From NCBI RefSeq assembly GCF_028475105.1, contig NZ_CP116936.1, forward strand, positions 1,674,001-1,738,000: DNA of 64,000 nucleotides, in the 5' to 3' direction. Shown one piece after another: positions 18,570 to 28,543 of the stretch (the first letter of the stretch is position 1; each line of letters opens with the position of its first letter). The DNA comes from Micromonospora sp. LH3U1 (lineage in GTDB: Bacteria; Actinomycetota; Actinomycetes; Mycobacteriales; Micromonosporaceae). The position numbers and the translations under genes were made by a program. The notes under the pieces are model-generated. The model was not told the origin of the DNA. It searched no databases and saw nothing but the letters and a program-made list of their open reading frames with translations.

Positions 18570-18887
18570 TCAGGCGGCGGTGGGGTGCGCCAGCGAGGCC
18601 AGCGCGCGCCGGACGTCGGCGAGCGAGACGGTCGCGGAGTCGTCCAGGTCGGCCAGGCCGGCGTCGATCCACTGGCGCATCAGCGTGGTGACCCCGATGC
18701 CCCGGGCGTCGGCGGCGGCCCGCACCCGCTCATAGGTGTCCAGCGGCAGCCGGACTGATCGGCTCACCATCGGCACGTCGGTGTCGGGGGTGGGGAGATC
18801 CACCGTCGGGCTCTCATCGATCAGCTCGGCGATCCGGTCGTCGCCGCTGTGGAACTGCTTGGTCGCGTCGTTACGGTGCATCGTCAC
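18570..18887 (-). CDS. Ribbon-helix-helix antitoxin (BrnA/CopG-like)
   Basis: A 105-residue protein whose C-terminal half is a ribbon-helix-helix DNA-binding unit: SRSVRLPLDTYERVRAAADA then GVTTLMRQWIDAGL (about 42-80). The N-terminal half is acidic and polar, suited to wrapping a toxin. It begins 7 bases after the stop of the BrnT-like gene. Toxin first and RHH antitoxin second is the brnTA order. It likely neutralises the toxin and represses the operon. Confidence 0.7.
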   Translation of the reverse strand: MTMHRNDATKQFHSGDDRIAELIDESPTVDLPTPDTDVPMVSRSVRLPLDTYERVRAAADARGIGVTTLMRQWIDAGLADLDDSATVSLADVRRALASLAHPTAA

Positions 18888-18894
18888 GGCCTCC

Positions 18895-19182
18895 TCATCG
18901 GCGTGATCTCCGCACGGCCTCGTCGTAGCGCTTGGACTCGACGTCGCTCAGCTCGCGGGCGGAGAGGATGTCCCAGTCGTTGTCGGTGCCATCGGCCTCG
19001 GCGAGCAGCACCGCCAGTCGGCGGCCCCGGCGGGCGGCGGCGTAGACCACCATCACGTCGTCGCCCAGGTGGCGGATGACCCGTCGGGCGCTGTGCAGCG
19101 CCTCCCAGACTTCCCCGGGCGTGACGTCGTAGACCCTCAGGTTGGCCAACGCCTCGTCGGTGAAGCTGAACCTGCTGCCCAC
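18895..19182 (-). CDS. BrnT-like toxin of a type II toxin-antitoxin pair
   Basis: A 95-residue protein from a GTG start. ALANLRVYDVTPGEVWEAL near the N-terminus, a central VMVVYAAARRGRRLAVLL strand pair and a C-terminal DWDILSARELSDVESKRYDE recall BrnT toxins, whose last strand and helix contain the pattern IxSAR...E...Y. BrnT has a RelE-like RNase fold. Similarity is weak enough that a general DUF4258/BrnT-superfamily call is safer. The partner RHH gene follows by 7 bases. Confidence 0.6.
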   Translation of the reverse strand: MGSRFSFTDEALANLRVYDVTPGEVWEALHSARRVIRHLGDDVMVVYAAARRGRRLAVLLAEADGTDNDWDILSARELSDVESKRYDEAVRRSRR

Positions 19183-19286
19183 GTCGCGGAGCGTACCACG
19201 AACGTAACACGTAGCGGGATGATTCGAATTTCGCTGATCACGGTCGTGCGGTGACAGGATGAGGCGTAATCCCCTTGAGGAGGTCC

Positions 19287-19646
19287 ATGGTGAAGCGTCA
19301 GGCTTACCAGCCGATTCTGATCACCGACGCCTCGCGCAGCCAGGACGATCAGCTCAACAGTCGCCAGCGCCGTTATGTGCTGATGATGGGCATCCGGGTG
19401 GTGTGCATCATCGCCGGCGCGATCCTGGTCGGTGCGAACGCCCCACTGCTCTGGCTCTGGCTGCCGCTGTGCGGCCTCGGCATGGTGCTCATCCCCTGGC
19501 TGGCCGTGCTGCTGGCCAACGACCGGCCGCCGAAGGAACAGCACCGGCTGGCCAACCGCTTCCACCCCCGCCAGCAGGACGACACCCCGCCGATGAGCCT
19601 CACCGCGGAGGAACGCCCGCACAAGGTCATCGACGCCGAACCCTGA
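19287..19646 (+). CDS. DUF3099 membrane protein
   Basis: A 119-residue actinobacterial protein with two adjacent transmembrane segments (about 35-52 and 54-76: VVCIIAGAILVGA, then LWLWLPLCGLGMVLIPWLAV). The preceding QPILITDASRSQDDQLNSRQ is the DUF3099 signature. Function unknown. ATG 19287 follows GAGGAGG by 4 bases. The C-terminus is cytosolic, polar and proline-rich. Confidence 0.85.
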   Translation: MVKRQAYQPILITDASRSQDDQLNSRQRRYVLMMGIRVVCIIAGAILVGANAPLLWLWLPLCGLGMVLIPWLAVLLANDRPPKEQHRLANRFHPRQQDDTPPMSLTAEERPHKVIDAEP

Positions 19647-19673
19647 CCCGCGAGCGGGCCAGGGTTCGACCGG

Positions 19674-19752
19674 TCACGGCTGTGGCTGCCGTGCGCCGAC
19701 GGTTACGGCTGTGGCCGTGCCCTCGGTTACGGCTGTGGCCGTGCGCCGACGG
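19674..19752. repeat. Direct repeats at the 3' end of psuK
   Basis: Three imperfect copies of a unit with core GGTTACGGCTGTGGCCGTGC (the first variant) in about 75 bases. The last copy runs into the psuK coding end at 19727, so the repeat may have supplied or altered the kinase C-terminus. Confidence 0.7.
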
Positions 19753-20626
19753 TGGAGACGGCCAGCGCCCCCAGGTCGGTGGCGCGGCTCAGTGCCGCGG
19801 TCGGGGTGGCACCGGCGAGCCAGGCGGTGAGCAGGCCGGCCGCGAAGGCGTCGCCCGCCCCCGTGACGTCCACCACCGCCACCCGCCGGGCCGGCGCCAC
19901 ACTGACCGCCGCGGTGCGGTCGACCCAGACCGCGCCGGCCGCGCCGCGCTTGACCACGACCCGCCGGGCCGTCGCCGACAGCGCCCGCCCCTGCGCCGCC
20001 GGGTCCAGCCCGCCGGCCAGCACCGTGGCCTCGTCCGCGTTGACCAGCAGCAGGTCGACGTCGCGTACCCAACTCAAAAACGCCGCCGCGCCCACTCGCC
20101 GCAGCGGCGCCGCGGAGGCCGCGTCGACGCTGGTGGTGAGCCCGCGCTCGCGGGCGGCGGCCAACGCCCGCAGCCCCGCGCCGCGCGACCCGGCGTCCAG
20201 GAGGGTGTACGCGGACAGGTGCAGATGCCCAGCGTCGGGCACCGCCGCGAGGGCCTGCTCGACGTGCGGGGCGCTCAGCCGTAGGTTCGCGCCCCGCTGG
20301 CTGACCATGGTGCGCTCGCCGTCGGTGGCCAGCACGATCACCGTTCCGGTCGGTACGCCCTCGACCCGCTCGACCGCGCAGTCGACGCCCATGTGGTCGA
20401 GTTCGGCGAGGCGGTCCCGCCCCGCGTCGTCGTCACCGACCGCGCCGACGAGCGTGACGTCCACCCCCTGCGCGGCGATCCAGGCGGCGGTGTTGGCCGC
20501 CTGGCCGCCTCCACCGATGCTGATCTCGGCTGCGGTGTCCGATCCGGCCGCGAGCGGCCCGGACAGCACCGCGACCACATCGGTGATCACATCTCCGACC
20601 ACGACCACCCGCGGCCGGTGAGTCAT
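19727..20626 (-). CDS. psuK: PfkB-family kinase, probable pseudouridine kinase
   Basis: A 299-residue ribokinase-fold sugar kinase. The N-terminal glycine-rich substrate motif GGGGQAANTAAW is near residue 38, and the C-terminal anion-hole and catalytic-base motif VDVTGAGDAFAAGLL is near 250. The ATG overlaps the stop of a pseudouridine-5'-phosphate glycosidase gene by 4 nt, which strongly suggests pseudouridine as the substrate: the kinase makes pseudouridine 5'-phosphate and PsuG splits it to uracil and ribose 5-phosphate. Its last codons lie in a direct-repeat tract. Confidence 0.85.
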   Translation of the reverse strand: MTHRPRVVVVGDVITDVVAVLSGPLAAGSDTAAEISIGGGGQAANTAAWIAAQGVDVTLVGAVGDDDAGRDRLAELDHMGVDCAVERVEGVPTGTVIVLATDGERTMVSQRGANLRLSAPHVEQALAAVPDAGHLHLSAYTLLDAGSRGAGLRALAAARERGLTTSVDAASAAPLRRVGAAAFLSWVRDVDLLLVNADEATVLAGGLDPAAQGRALSATARRVVVKRGAAGAVWVDRTAAVSVAPARRVAVVDVTGAGDAFAAGLLTAWLAGATPTAALSRATDLGALAVSTVGARPQP

Positions 20627-21557
20627 GCCGAAACGGCGGTGGTGCGGGCGGCCGCGGCGACCGCGATCCGCGCGGCCAGGTCGGCGTTGCGCAGGATGAT
20701 CCGGACGTTCACCGCCAGGCTGGCGCCCTCGGTGGCCGAGTGGAAGTGCGACAGCAGGTAGGGGGTGACGGCCTTGCCGGTCACGCCGTCCCGACCCAGC
20801 CGGGCCAGGCCGTCGGCGAGGGTCCGGTCGTGCAGCTCTGGGTCGAGCTGCTCGTCGACTGGCAGCGGGTTCGCGACGAGCAGACCGCCGGCGTGCACGG
20901 ACTGCTGGTCGCGGGCGGCGAGGACGGCGGCGACCTGCTCCGGCGAGTCCACCGACCAGTCCAGGTCGAAGCCGCCGTCGGTGAGGTAGAAGCCCGGGAA
21001 CCGGCGGGTCTGGTAACCGACCACGGCGACCCCGAGGGTTTCCAGCCGCTCCAGCGTCGCGCCCACGTCGAGGATCGACTTGACCCCGGCGCAGACCACC
21101 GCGATCGGGGTCCGGGCCAGGGTGATCAGATCCGCCGACTCGTCGAAGGTCTGCGCGGCCTCCCGGTGCACCCCGCCCAGGCCGCCGGTGGCGAACACCC
21201 CGATCCCGGCCGCCGCGCCACCGCGCTGGTCGCGGCGACCGTGGTGGCGCCGTCCGCGCCGGTCGCCGCCGCCACCGCCAGGTCGCGGACGGAGAGTTTG
21301 GTCACCCCGTCGACGGTGGCCAGCCGGGTCAGCTGCGCATCGTCCAGACCGACCACCAGCTCACCGCCGATCATGCCGATCGTCGCCGGCACCGCCCCGG
21401 CGTCCCGAACCGCCTGCTCGATCTCCCGGGCTACCTGGAGGTTCTGCGGCCGGGGGAGGCCGTGCGAGACGATGGTGCTCTCCAGGGCGACGACAGGCCG
21501 CCCGTCGTGCAGGGCATTGGCCACGTCGGTGCCGTAGTTGATGCGAAAGTCAGTCAC
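20623..21557 (-). CDS. psuG: Pseudouridine-5'-phosphate glycosidase (one apparent frameshift)
   Basis: Read in two frames this is a full Psu[18 protein letters not shown] and the metal-site region in the first part, then [37 protein letters not shown] and LVANPLP in the second. The change falls at about 21205-21220, where adding one base to the C/G-rich run restores the family text [14 protein letters not shown]. The gene is therefore probably intact in the organism. GTG 21557 is used because a TACCGT -10-like box lies 8 nt before it; a TTG three codons earlier is an alternative. It is coupled to psuK by a 4-nt overlap. Confidence 0.8.
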
Positions 21558-21565
21558 GTTTGGCA

Positions 21566-21571
21566 ACGGTA
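21566..21571 (-). promoter_or_regulatory. Possible leaderless -10 box for psuGK
   Basis: TACCGT on the minus strand, 8 nt before GTG 21557. No clear -35 is visible. Confidence 0.35.
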
Positions 21572-21647
21572 CGGGGTGGGCCCTCGGCCGGGCTCAAGTG
21601 GACCCAGCCGTGATGACCTGCCAAACTTGTCGGTCGGAGGTGCACAC

Positions 21648-21866
21648 GTGAGCACAGAGGTTCTCGAGCGTCCGGAGCTGAAGGACGCCGACACCGGTCC
21701 CGAGATGTTCCACTACGTCCGCAAGGAGAAGATCGCCGAAAGTGCCGTCATGGGCACCTACGTCGTCGCGCTCTGCGGTGAGACGTTCCCGGTCACCAAG
21801 GCTGCCAAGCCGGGCTCGCCGGTCTGCCCCAAGTGCAAGGAGATCTACGACTCGTACCGCGAGTGA
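21648..21866 (+). CDS. DUF3039 zinc-ribbon-like protein
   Basis: A 72-residue protein nearly identical in pattern to actinobacterial DUF3039: DTGPEMFHYVRKEKIAESAV, then a treble-clef-like set LCGE...VCPKCKEIYD. Probably zinc-binding and cytosolic; the role is unknown. GTG 21648 has CGGAGG 7 bases upstream. Confidence 0.85.
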   Translation: MSTEVLERPELKDADTGPEMFHYVRKEKIAESAVMGTYVVALCGETFPVTKAAKPGSPVCPKCKEIYDSYRE

Positions 21867-21906
21867 ACCTCGGCCGGTGTTCCGGCCGGCGACGTAGCCT
21901 GCGGCG

Positions 21907-22569
21907 GTGACCACCTCCACCGCCCTGCTCCTCGCCGACCTGACCGGCGTTGCGGTGTTCGCCGCATCCGGGGCCTCGGCGGCGGTCGCCAAGCGGCTGG
22001 ACCTGTTCGGAGTCGCTTTCGTCGGCTTCGTGGCCGCCCTCGGCGGCGGGATCTTCCGGGACCTGGTCATCGACGAGGTGCCGCCGCTGGCCTTCGCCGA
22101 CTGGCGGTACGTGGCCACCGCCGCGATCACCGCGCTCGCCGTCTTCTGGCTGCACCCGCAACTCGCCCGCCTGCGCACCACCGTCCTGGTGCTGGATGCG
22201 GCGGGCCTGGCGCTGTTCACCGTGACCGGCACGCTCAAGGCGCTCGACGCCCGGGTGCCGGCGGTCGGCGCCTGCCTGATCGGCATGCTCACCGCGATCG
22301 GCGGCGGTCTCGGCCGCGACCTGCTCACCGCCGAGATCCCCGTGGTGCTGCGCCGGGAGATCTACGCTCTGGCCGCGCTGGCCGGCTCGGTCATGGTGGT
22401 GCTGCTGTACGTCACCGGGCAGACCAGGCCCGTGCCGCTCACCGCCGCCGCCGTTCTGGTCTTCGGGCTACGCCTGATCGCGCTGCGTCGGCGCTGGTCC
22501 GCCCCGGTGGCCGCGCTGCGCCCGCCGCGTACCGACGGGGCGGATCCCCGCACCGACCGGGAGTGGTGA
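21907..22569 (+). CDS. Trimeric intracellular cation (TRIC) channel family protein
   Basis: A 220-residue inner-membrane protein with about seven spans formed by two inverted UPF0126/YadS repeats, each carrying the pore glycine motif: GGGIFRDL near residue 44 and GGGLGRDLL near 134. Prokaryotic TRIC proteins conduct K+ and Na+. It starts at GTG 21907, 40 bases after the DUF3039 gene. The C-terminal 30 residues are polar and proline/arginine-rich. Confidence 0.85.
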   Translation: MTTSTALLLADLTGVAVFAASGASAAVAKRLDLFGVAFVGFVAALGGGIFRDLVIDEVPPLAFADWRYVATAAITALAVFWLHPQLARLRTTVLVLDAAGLALFTVTGTLKALDARVPAVGACLIGMLTAIGGGLGRDLLTAEIPVVLRREIYALAALAGSVMVVLLYVTGQTRPVPLTAAAVLVFGLRLIALRRRWSAPVAALRPPRTDGADPRTDREW

Positions 22570-22737
22570 AGCGGTCGACAGATGTGACCAGCGTGGTGTC
22601 GCCTGGGCCGTGGGCCCGGCGCTGGTTATGCTGAGTCGGCCTTCGCGGCAGCTTCTGCGCGGAGGCGTTTTCATGGGCGGCGGTATTCGTGGCCCTCGCC
22701 CGGGGTCCGCCGTCGTGCGGTCGGAGAGGAGCTTCGC

Positions 22738-24471
22738 GTGGCAGCCCGGACGCCGGTGCTTGAGACGTTCCCGGCACTACGCGCCTGGCAGCGCAAGGCC
22801 CTGGTGGAATACCTGCGCCGGCGCACCGACGACTTCACCGCGGTCGCCACACCGGGAGCAGGCAAGACCACCTTCGCCCTGCGGATCGCGGCCGAACTGC
22901 TCGGTGACGGCACCATCGAGGCGGTCACCGTGGTCGCCCCGACCGAGCACCTGAAGAACCAGTGGTCCGACGCCGCGGCCCGGGTGGGCATCCAACTCGA
23001 CGCCGCCTTCCGCAACGCCGACCTGCACTCCGCAGCCGACTTCCACGGTGCGGTCGTCACCTACGCCCAGGTGGGGATGGCCCCGCAGGTGCACCGGCGG
23101 CGCACCATGACCCGACGCACCCTGGTCATCCTCGACGAGATCCACCACGCCGGTGACTCCCGGTCCTGGGGTGACGGGGTCAAGAACGCCTTCGAGCCCG
23201 CCGTACGCCGGCTGATGCTCACCGGGACGCCGTTCCGCTCCGACGACAACCCGATCCCGTTCGTGAGCTACGAGCGGAGCGGAGACGGGCTGCTGCGCTC
23301 TCGCGCCGACTCGGTGTACGGCTACGCCGACGCGCTGCGCGACGGGGTGGTCCGGCCGGTGCTGTTCCTGGCCTACTCCGGGGAGACCCGCTGGCGGACC
23401 AACGCGGGGGAGGAACTGGCCGCCCGCCTCGGTGAGCCGATGACACAGGACCTGGTGGCGCAGGCGTGGCGCACCGCCCTGGACCCGGCCGGAGACTGGA
23501 TGCCGCAGGTGCTGCGGGCCGCCGACGCCCGACTCACCGTGCTGCGGAACGCCGGAATGGCCGACGCCGGTGGCCTGATCATCGCCACCGACCAGCAGAC
23601 CGCCCGCTCGTACGCGAAGCTGATCGAGCAGGTGACCGGCGAGAAGGCCTCTGTGGTGCTCTCCGACGACCTGGGCGCGTCCGCCCGGATCGCGACGTTC
23701 GCGGCGTCCGAGCAGCGGTGGCTGGTCGCGGTGCGGATGGTGTCCGAGGGGGTCGACATCCCGCGACTCGCGGTCGGGGTCTACGCCACCAGCGCCAGCA
23801 CGCCGCTCTACTTCGCCCAGGCGATCGGCCGGTTCGTGCGTGCCCGCCGGCCCGGGGAGACCGCGTCGGTCTTCCTGCCCAGCGTGCCGCACCTGCTCGG
23901 GCTGGCCAGCGAGATGGAGACCGAGCGGGACCATGTGCTCGGTAAACCCAAGGACTCCGACGGGCTCGACGACGACCTGCTGGAACGGGCACAGCGCGAC
24001 GACAAGGCCAGCGGCGAGTTGGAGAAGCGGTTCGCCGCGCTCTCGGCCACCGCCGAGCTGGACCAGGTGATCTTCGACGGTGCGTCGTTCGGCACCGCCG
24101 CGCAGGCCGGCACCCCCGAGGAAGAGGAATACCTCGGCCTGCCCGGCCTGCTCACCGCCGACCAGGTCTCCCTGCTGCTGACCAAGCGGCAGGCCGCACA
24201 GCTCGCTGCCCAGCGCCGTCGTACCGTCGACGGGGCCGCTCAGCCGGCCGCTGCGCCCACTGCGGCGCCACCGGCACCCATGAGCGCCGCCCAGCGTCGA
24301 GTGGCGCTCCGGCGCCAGCTGAACGCTCTGGTGGCCGCCCGACACCACCGCACCGGCCAGCCCCACGGCAAGATCCATGCCGAGTTGCGCCGACTCTGTG
24401 GCGGCCCGCCGAGCGCCCAGGCCACGATCGAGCAGCTAGAGGAACGCATCGCCACCGTGCAAACCCTCTAG
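22738..24471 (+). CDS. DEAD/DEAH-box (SF2) helicase, repair-helicase type
   Basis: A 577-residue SF2 helicase: Q-like LRAWQRKALVEYL at 14-26, Walker A TPGAGKT at 38-44, DEIH at 133-136, motif III LTGTPFRSD near 160, motif V RMVSEGVDIPRL near 335 and motif VI AQAIGRFVRARRPGE near 360. The layout resembles XPB/type I restriction R-like helicases annotated in actinobacteria as DNA-repair helicases. The C-terminal 130 residues are Ala/Arg-rich and low complexity, followed by a short helical tail. GTG 22738 follows GGAGAGGA by 7 bases. Confidence 0.85.
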   Translation: MAARTPVLETFPALRAWQRKALVEYLRRRTDDFTAVATPGAGKTTFALRIAAELLGDGTIEAVTVVAPTEHLKNQWSDAAARVGIQLDAAFRNADLHSAADFHGAVVTYAQVGMAPQVHRRRTMTRRTLVILDEIHHAGDSRSWGDGVKNAFEPAVRRLMLTGTPFRSDDNPIPFVSYERSGDGLLRSRADSVYGYADALRDGVVRPVLFLAYSGETRWRTNAGEELAARLGEPMTQDLVAQAWRTALDPAGDWMPQVLRAADARLTVLRNAGMADAGGLIIATDQQTARSYAKLIEQVTGEKASVVLSDDLGASARIATFAASEQRWLVAVRMVSEGVDIPRLAVGVYATSASTPLYFAQAIGRFVRARRPGETASVFLPSVPHLLGLASEMETERDHVLGKPKDSDGLDDDLLERAQRDDKASGELEKRFAALSATAELDQVIFDGASFGTAAQAGTPEEEEYLGLPGLLTADQVSLLLTKRQAAQLAAQRRRTVDGAAQPAAAPTAAPPAPMSAAQRRVALRRQLNALVAARHHRTGQPHGKIHAELRRLCGGPPSAQATIEQLEERIATVQTL

Positions 24472-24693
24472 AACCGCCCACCTCTAGGCCCGCCTAACCC
24501 TCCCCGCCCAGCCGCACCCGCGGGTGAGGTGCCCCGACCCGGCCAACGGGCCGTCCACTGATCGCCTCGTCCGGGCCAAACGCGTCGGATGGTGCCGTGG
24601 GGTGGGGGCGGCCACCGCATCGGGGGTGCCGTCACGCGCACGCGAAAGTTGGCTGACCGGCCCGGGCTGCGCCTTGGGGCGTGGCGTGCGCCC

Positions 24694-24794
24694 GTGCTTG
24701 GGGCGTGGTCGGTGTCCGTGCGTGTGTGCTTGGGCTGTGGTCGGTGCCGTGCGTATGTGCTTGCGGTGTGGTCGGTGTCCGAGCTTGCGGCGTG
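24694..24794. repeat. Degenerate 31-32-bp direct repeats
   Basis: Three copies starting at 24694, 24726 and 24757 and a partial fourth at 24781 share GTGCTTGGGGCGTGGTCGGT and variants. The region 24472-25316 has no convincing gene; it holds this array, three hairpins and a 7-bp tandem array. Confidence 0.7.
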
Positions 24795-24871
24795 ATCCAC
24801 TCGGTTTCCTTGAAAACGCGGTGATCGAGCGAGGTGGAAAGCGCGACTTCCGCGAAACCGAGTGGATCACG
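24791..24871. repeat. Intergenic inverted repeat R5
   Basis: A perfect 18-bp inverted repeat (24791-24808 with 24854-24871), core GTGATCCACTCGGTTTC, around a 45-base centre. It carries GATC on both arms. Confidence 0.8.
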
Positions 24872-24934
24872 GGGCGGCACCGAGGATTGCCTGCCCGAGA
24901 CGGCTGCGGAATTCTTCAGCGGGGTGTCCCGACC

Positions 24935-25015
24935 TCAAGATCGCGCAACATCCAGGTTGTAGTGGTGTCGGCGCGTCGGTGATGCCACTACATCCTGGTT
25001 CGAGCGTGACCTTGG
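24935..25015. repeat. Intergenic inverted repeat R6 (CAAGATC subfamily)
   Basis: Inner arms CCAGGTTGTAGTGG (24952-24965) and CCACTACATCCTGG (24985-24998) pair with one mismatch; an imperfect outer stem extends to 24935 and 25015. The outer left arm is TCAAGATCGCGCAAC, matching R7 and the arms of R1 and R8. Confidence 0.7.
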
Positions 25016-25066
25016 CAGCGGTGGGCGCCCAAACCCCGCTCCTGGTCTCTCGGGGGCGGTGTTCGT

Positions 25067-25152
25067 CGTCAAGATCCGCGCAGTATCGGGGATGTTGCTG
25101 TCTCTCGCGTGTCGGAAGCAGCAACATCGGGGTAGTTGCGTAGATCTTGGCG
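25067..25152. repeat. Intergenic inverted repeat R7 (CAAGATC subfamily)
   Basis: A long imperfect stem: outer CGTCAAGATCCGCGCA with TGCGTAGATCTTGGCG, inner GATGTTGCT with AGCAACATC. Its right end abuts the 7-bp tandem array. Confidence 0.75.
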
Positions 25153-25238
25153 CGGGGCGCGGGGCGCGGGGCGCGGGGCGCGGGGCGCGGGGCGCGGGGC
25201 GCGGGGCGCGGGGCGCGGGGCGCGGGGCGCGGGGCGCG
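25152..25238. repeat. GGGGCGC heptamer tandem array, 12 copies
   Basis: Twelve uninterrupted GGGGCGC units, only G and C for about 87 bases. It starts at the edge of hairpin R7 and ends 24 bases before a terminator. Copy number is likely to vary between strains or assemblies. Confidence 0.9.
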
Positions 25239-25261
25239 AACAGCCGAATGGGGACAGAGAA

Positions 25262-25300
25262 AGCCGGTCGGAGGCACCCTCGGGGTGCCTCCGACCGGCT
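25262..25300 (-). terminator. Rho-independent terminator of the DUF7455 gene
   Basis: An 18-bp perfect stem (25262-25279 with 25283-25300), followed on the minus strand by TTTCTCTGT. It lies 17 bases after the stop at 25317. Confidence 0.85.
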
Positions 25301-25316
25301 ATGTCGCTTTGCGGAT

Positions 25317-25550
25317 CTAGTTCGCCATCAGATCGGCGCCACGCCAGCTGAAGTCGGGCTCCGTTGCGAACCGCTCGGTGATCTTCACGAGATCCTCCGC
25401 GTACTTGTTCGCGTGGTGCCCGCAGAACACCAGCTCACTCCCACCCGTCAGAGTGATCCGGAGCTTCCCGGCAGCATTGCAGCGGTCGCACCGTTCATCG
25501 GCGGCTGGGGACGCCACCGTCTCGGGCGGCGGCGTGAGGGTCGAGTTCAT
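25317..25550 (-). CDS. DUF7455-type small zinc-finger-like protein
   Basis: A 77-residue protein found downstream of the primary sigma factor in many actinobacteria. ERCDRCNAAGKLRITL then LVFCGHHANKY gives two Cys and a Cys-His pair, consistent with one zinc. ATG 25550 has GAGGAGG upstream. It may be transcribed with sigA or from its own promoter in the 245-base gap 25551-25795, where I see only a small hairpin near 25740-25763. Confidence 0.8.
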   Translation of the reverse strand: MNSTLTPPPETVASPAADERCDRCNAAGKLRITLTGGSELVFCGHHANKYAEDLVKITERFATEPDFSWRGADLMAN

Positions 25551-25795
25551 CGCCTTCCTCCTCTGGTCGTCACCGATGAACAATCTCTTCGGTCGTTGCT
25601 CACCTATCGTGCAACACCCTTACTAGGCACTGCCTTCCCTGTGTGCCCGCGGGGGACCGAGGTCACACCTGGCAGGGACAGTGTGCCGTGCACCCAGGGT
25701 GCCACGTCAACGATCACATTCGTGCATCCGGACGATCTCCATCTGGTGTTGCACACCAGGTGGTCAAAACGACACGTTCGGTTGACGAAACCCGC

Positions 25796-27394
<1,599 letters not shown>

Positions 27395-27538
27395 GAATGA
27401 CCTTCCGGAGGCGAAGAGCGGGCACGGCGGGGTCGTCCGGCACAGCGTGGGTCAACCGTAGCCGGGCGATGTGGTTGAGGGACCCCCGTGTCCCGGACCG
27501 GCGATGTTCGGCGGTCCGTGGCGCGTGGGCAGGGGTGA

Positions 27539-27544
27539 ATTGTA
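27539..27544 (-). promoter_or_regulatory. Candidate -10 box upstream of sigA
   Basis: TACAAT on the minus strand about 145 bases before the sigA start, in an AT-richer patch of the divergent sigA-suhB gap. No good -35 is seen. Confidence 0.4.
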
Positions 27545-27630
27545 ACGCCGTCCGCCGCGATCTTCCTGCGCCGCACTGCATAACGGCGGTGGGACCGCCG
27601 ATTCGGCGCTGATGTGGACTTTGTAAGGAT

Positions 27631-27636
27631 GATACT
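27631..27636 (+). promoter_or_regulatory. Candidate leaderless -10 box for suhB
   Basis: GATACT, 5 nt before an in-frame GTG at 27642. If used, transcription would start at that GTG and the protein would be 14 residues longer. Confidence 0.45.
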
Positions 27637-27683
27637 CGCGCGTGACCCGGAACACCCCGGTCGTGCGGGAAGGGGACGTTGGA

Positions 27684-28505
27684 ATGGACCGCTCGGCGCC
27701 GTCACCTCGGGAACTTTTGGCGATAGCGCTCGATGTCGCGCGGGATGCGGCGGCCACCGCGTACCGGATGCGGGTCGAGGGTGTTTCGGTGGCCGCGACC
27801 AAGAGTACGGTCACCGACGTGGTCACCGCCGCCGACCGGGCGGTCGAGCGGCAGGTGCTCGACGCGCTGAAGCGGTTGCGGCCGGACGACGCGGTGCTCG
27901 GCGAGGAATACGGCACGGGGGACACCGGGCCGGCCACGCCGGGCGGGGTGCGCTGGATCGTCGACCCGATCGACGGCACCGTCAACTACCTCTACGGGCT
28001 GCCGTACAGCGCGGTGTCGCTGGCCGCCGAGGTGGACGGGGTGGTGGTCGCCGGGGTGGTGCGCAACGTGAGCACCGGCGAGGAGTGGACGGCCACGGTC
28101 GGGGGCGGTGCCTGGCGCGACGGTGCCCGGCTGAGCTGCTCCGGCGAGACCGACCTGGGACAGGCGCTGGTCGGCACCGGCTTCGGCTACGACGCCGGAC
28201 GCCGCACGCACCAGGCCCAGGTGGTGGCCGGGCTGATCGCACACGTACGGGACATCCGCCGGCTCGGTGCCGCCGCGCTGGACCTCTGCCTGGTCGCGGA
28301 GGGCCGGCTCGACGCGTACTTCGAGAAGGGCCTCGCGGCCTGGGACCTGGCGGCGGGCGGACTGGTGGCCGCCGAGGCGGGTGTCCGAGTCGCCGGCCTG
28401 GCGGGTCGGGCACCGGGGCCGGACCTGGTGGTCGCGGCCCCGCCCGCGCTGTTCGCGCCCCTGCACGACCGACTGGCCGAGCTGGACGCCGCCGGTGGCC
28501 CCTGA
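27684..28505 (+). CDS. suhB: Inositol monophosphatase family protein
   Basis: A 273-residue Mg-dependent phosphatase of the IMPase fold. The metal ligands are in GEEYG near residue 74, WIVDPIDGTVNYLYG near 92 (the DPxDGT motif) and AAWDLAAGGLVAAEAG near 215. It probably dephosphorylates inositol 1-phosphate for phosphatidylinositol synthesis. It is divergent from sigA, as in Mycobacterium. ATG 27684 has GGGGA 7 bases upstream; a GTG at 27642 with a leaderless -10 box is an equally fair start. Confidence 0.85.
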   Translation: MDRSAPSPRELLAIALDVARDAAATAYRMRVEGVSVAATKSTVTDVVTAADRAVERQVLDALKRLRPDDAVLGEEYGTGDTGPATPGGVRWIVDPIDGTVNYLYGLPYSAVSLAAEVDGVVVAGVVRNVSTGEEWTATVGGGAWRDGARLSCSGETDLGQALVGTGFGYDAGRRTHQAQVVAGLIAHVRDIRRLGAAALDLCLVAEGRLDAYFEKGLAAWDLAAGGLVAAEAGVRVAGLAGRAPGPDLVVAAPPALFAPLHDRLAELDAAGGP

Positions 28506-28506
28506 T

Positions 28507-28534
28507 CGACCGCCCCCCCGTTTGGGGGAGGTCG
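28507..28534. terminator. Bidirectional terminator between suhB and the LytR-C gene
   Basis: A stem CGACC-x-CCCCC with GGGGG-x-GGTCG (28507-28519, 28524-28534) and a small loop. It begins 2 bases after the suhB stop. Confidence 0.75.
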
Positions 28535-28543
28535 GTTACGCCG

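Noticed and set aside
19655..19680. tRNA T-loop-like GGTTCGACC
   Set aside because: No acceptor stem, D-arm or anticodon arm can be folded around it.
24694..24794. A non-coding RNA inferred from the 32-bp repeats
   Set aside because: The repeats are degenerate, with no consistent fold or promoter visible, so only a repeat is reported.
25152..25238. Possible CRISPR array
   Set aside because: Units are only 7 bp, contiguous and without spacers; no cas genes are near. It is a simple tandem repeat.
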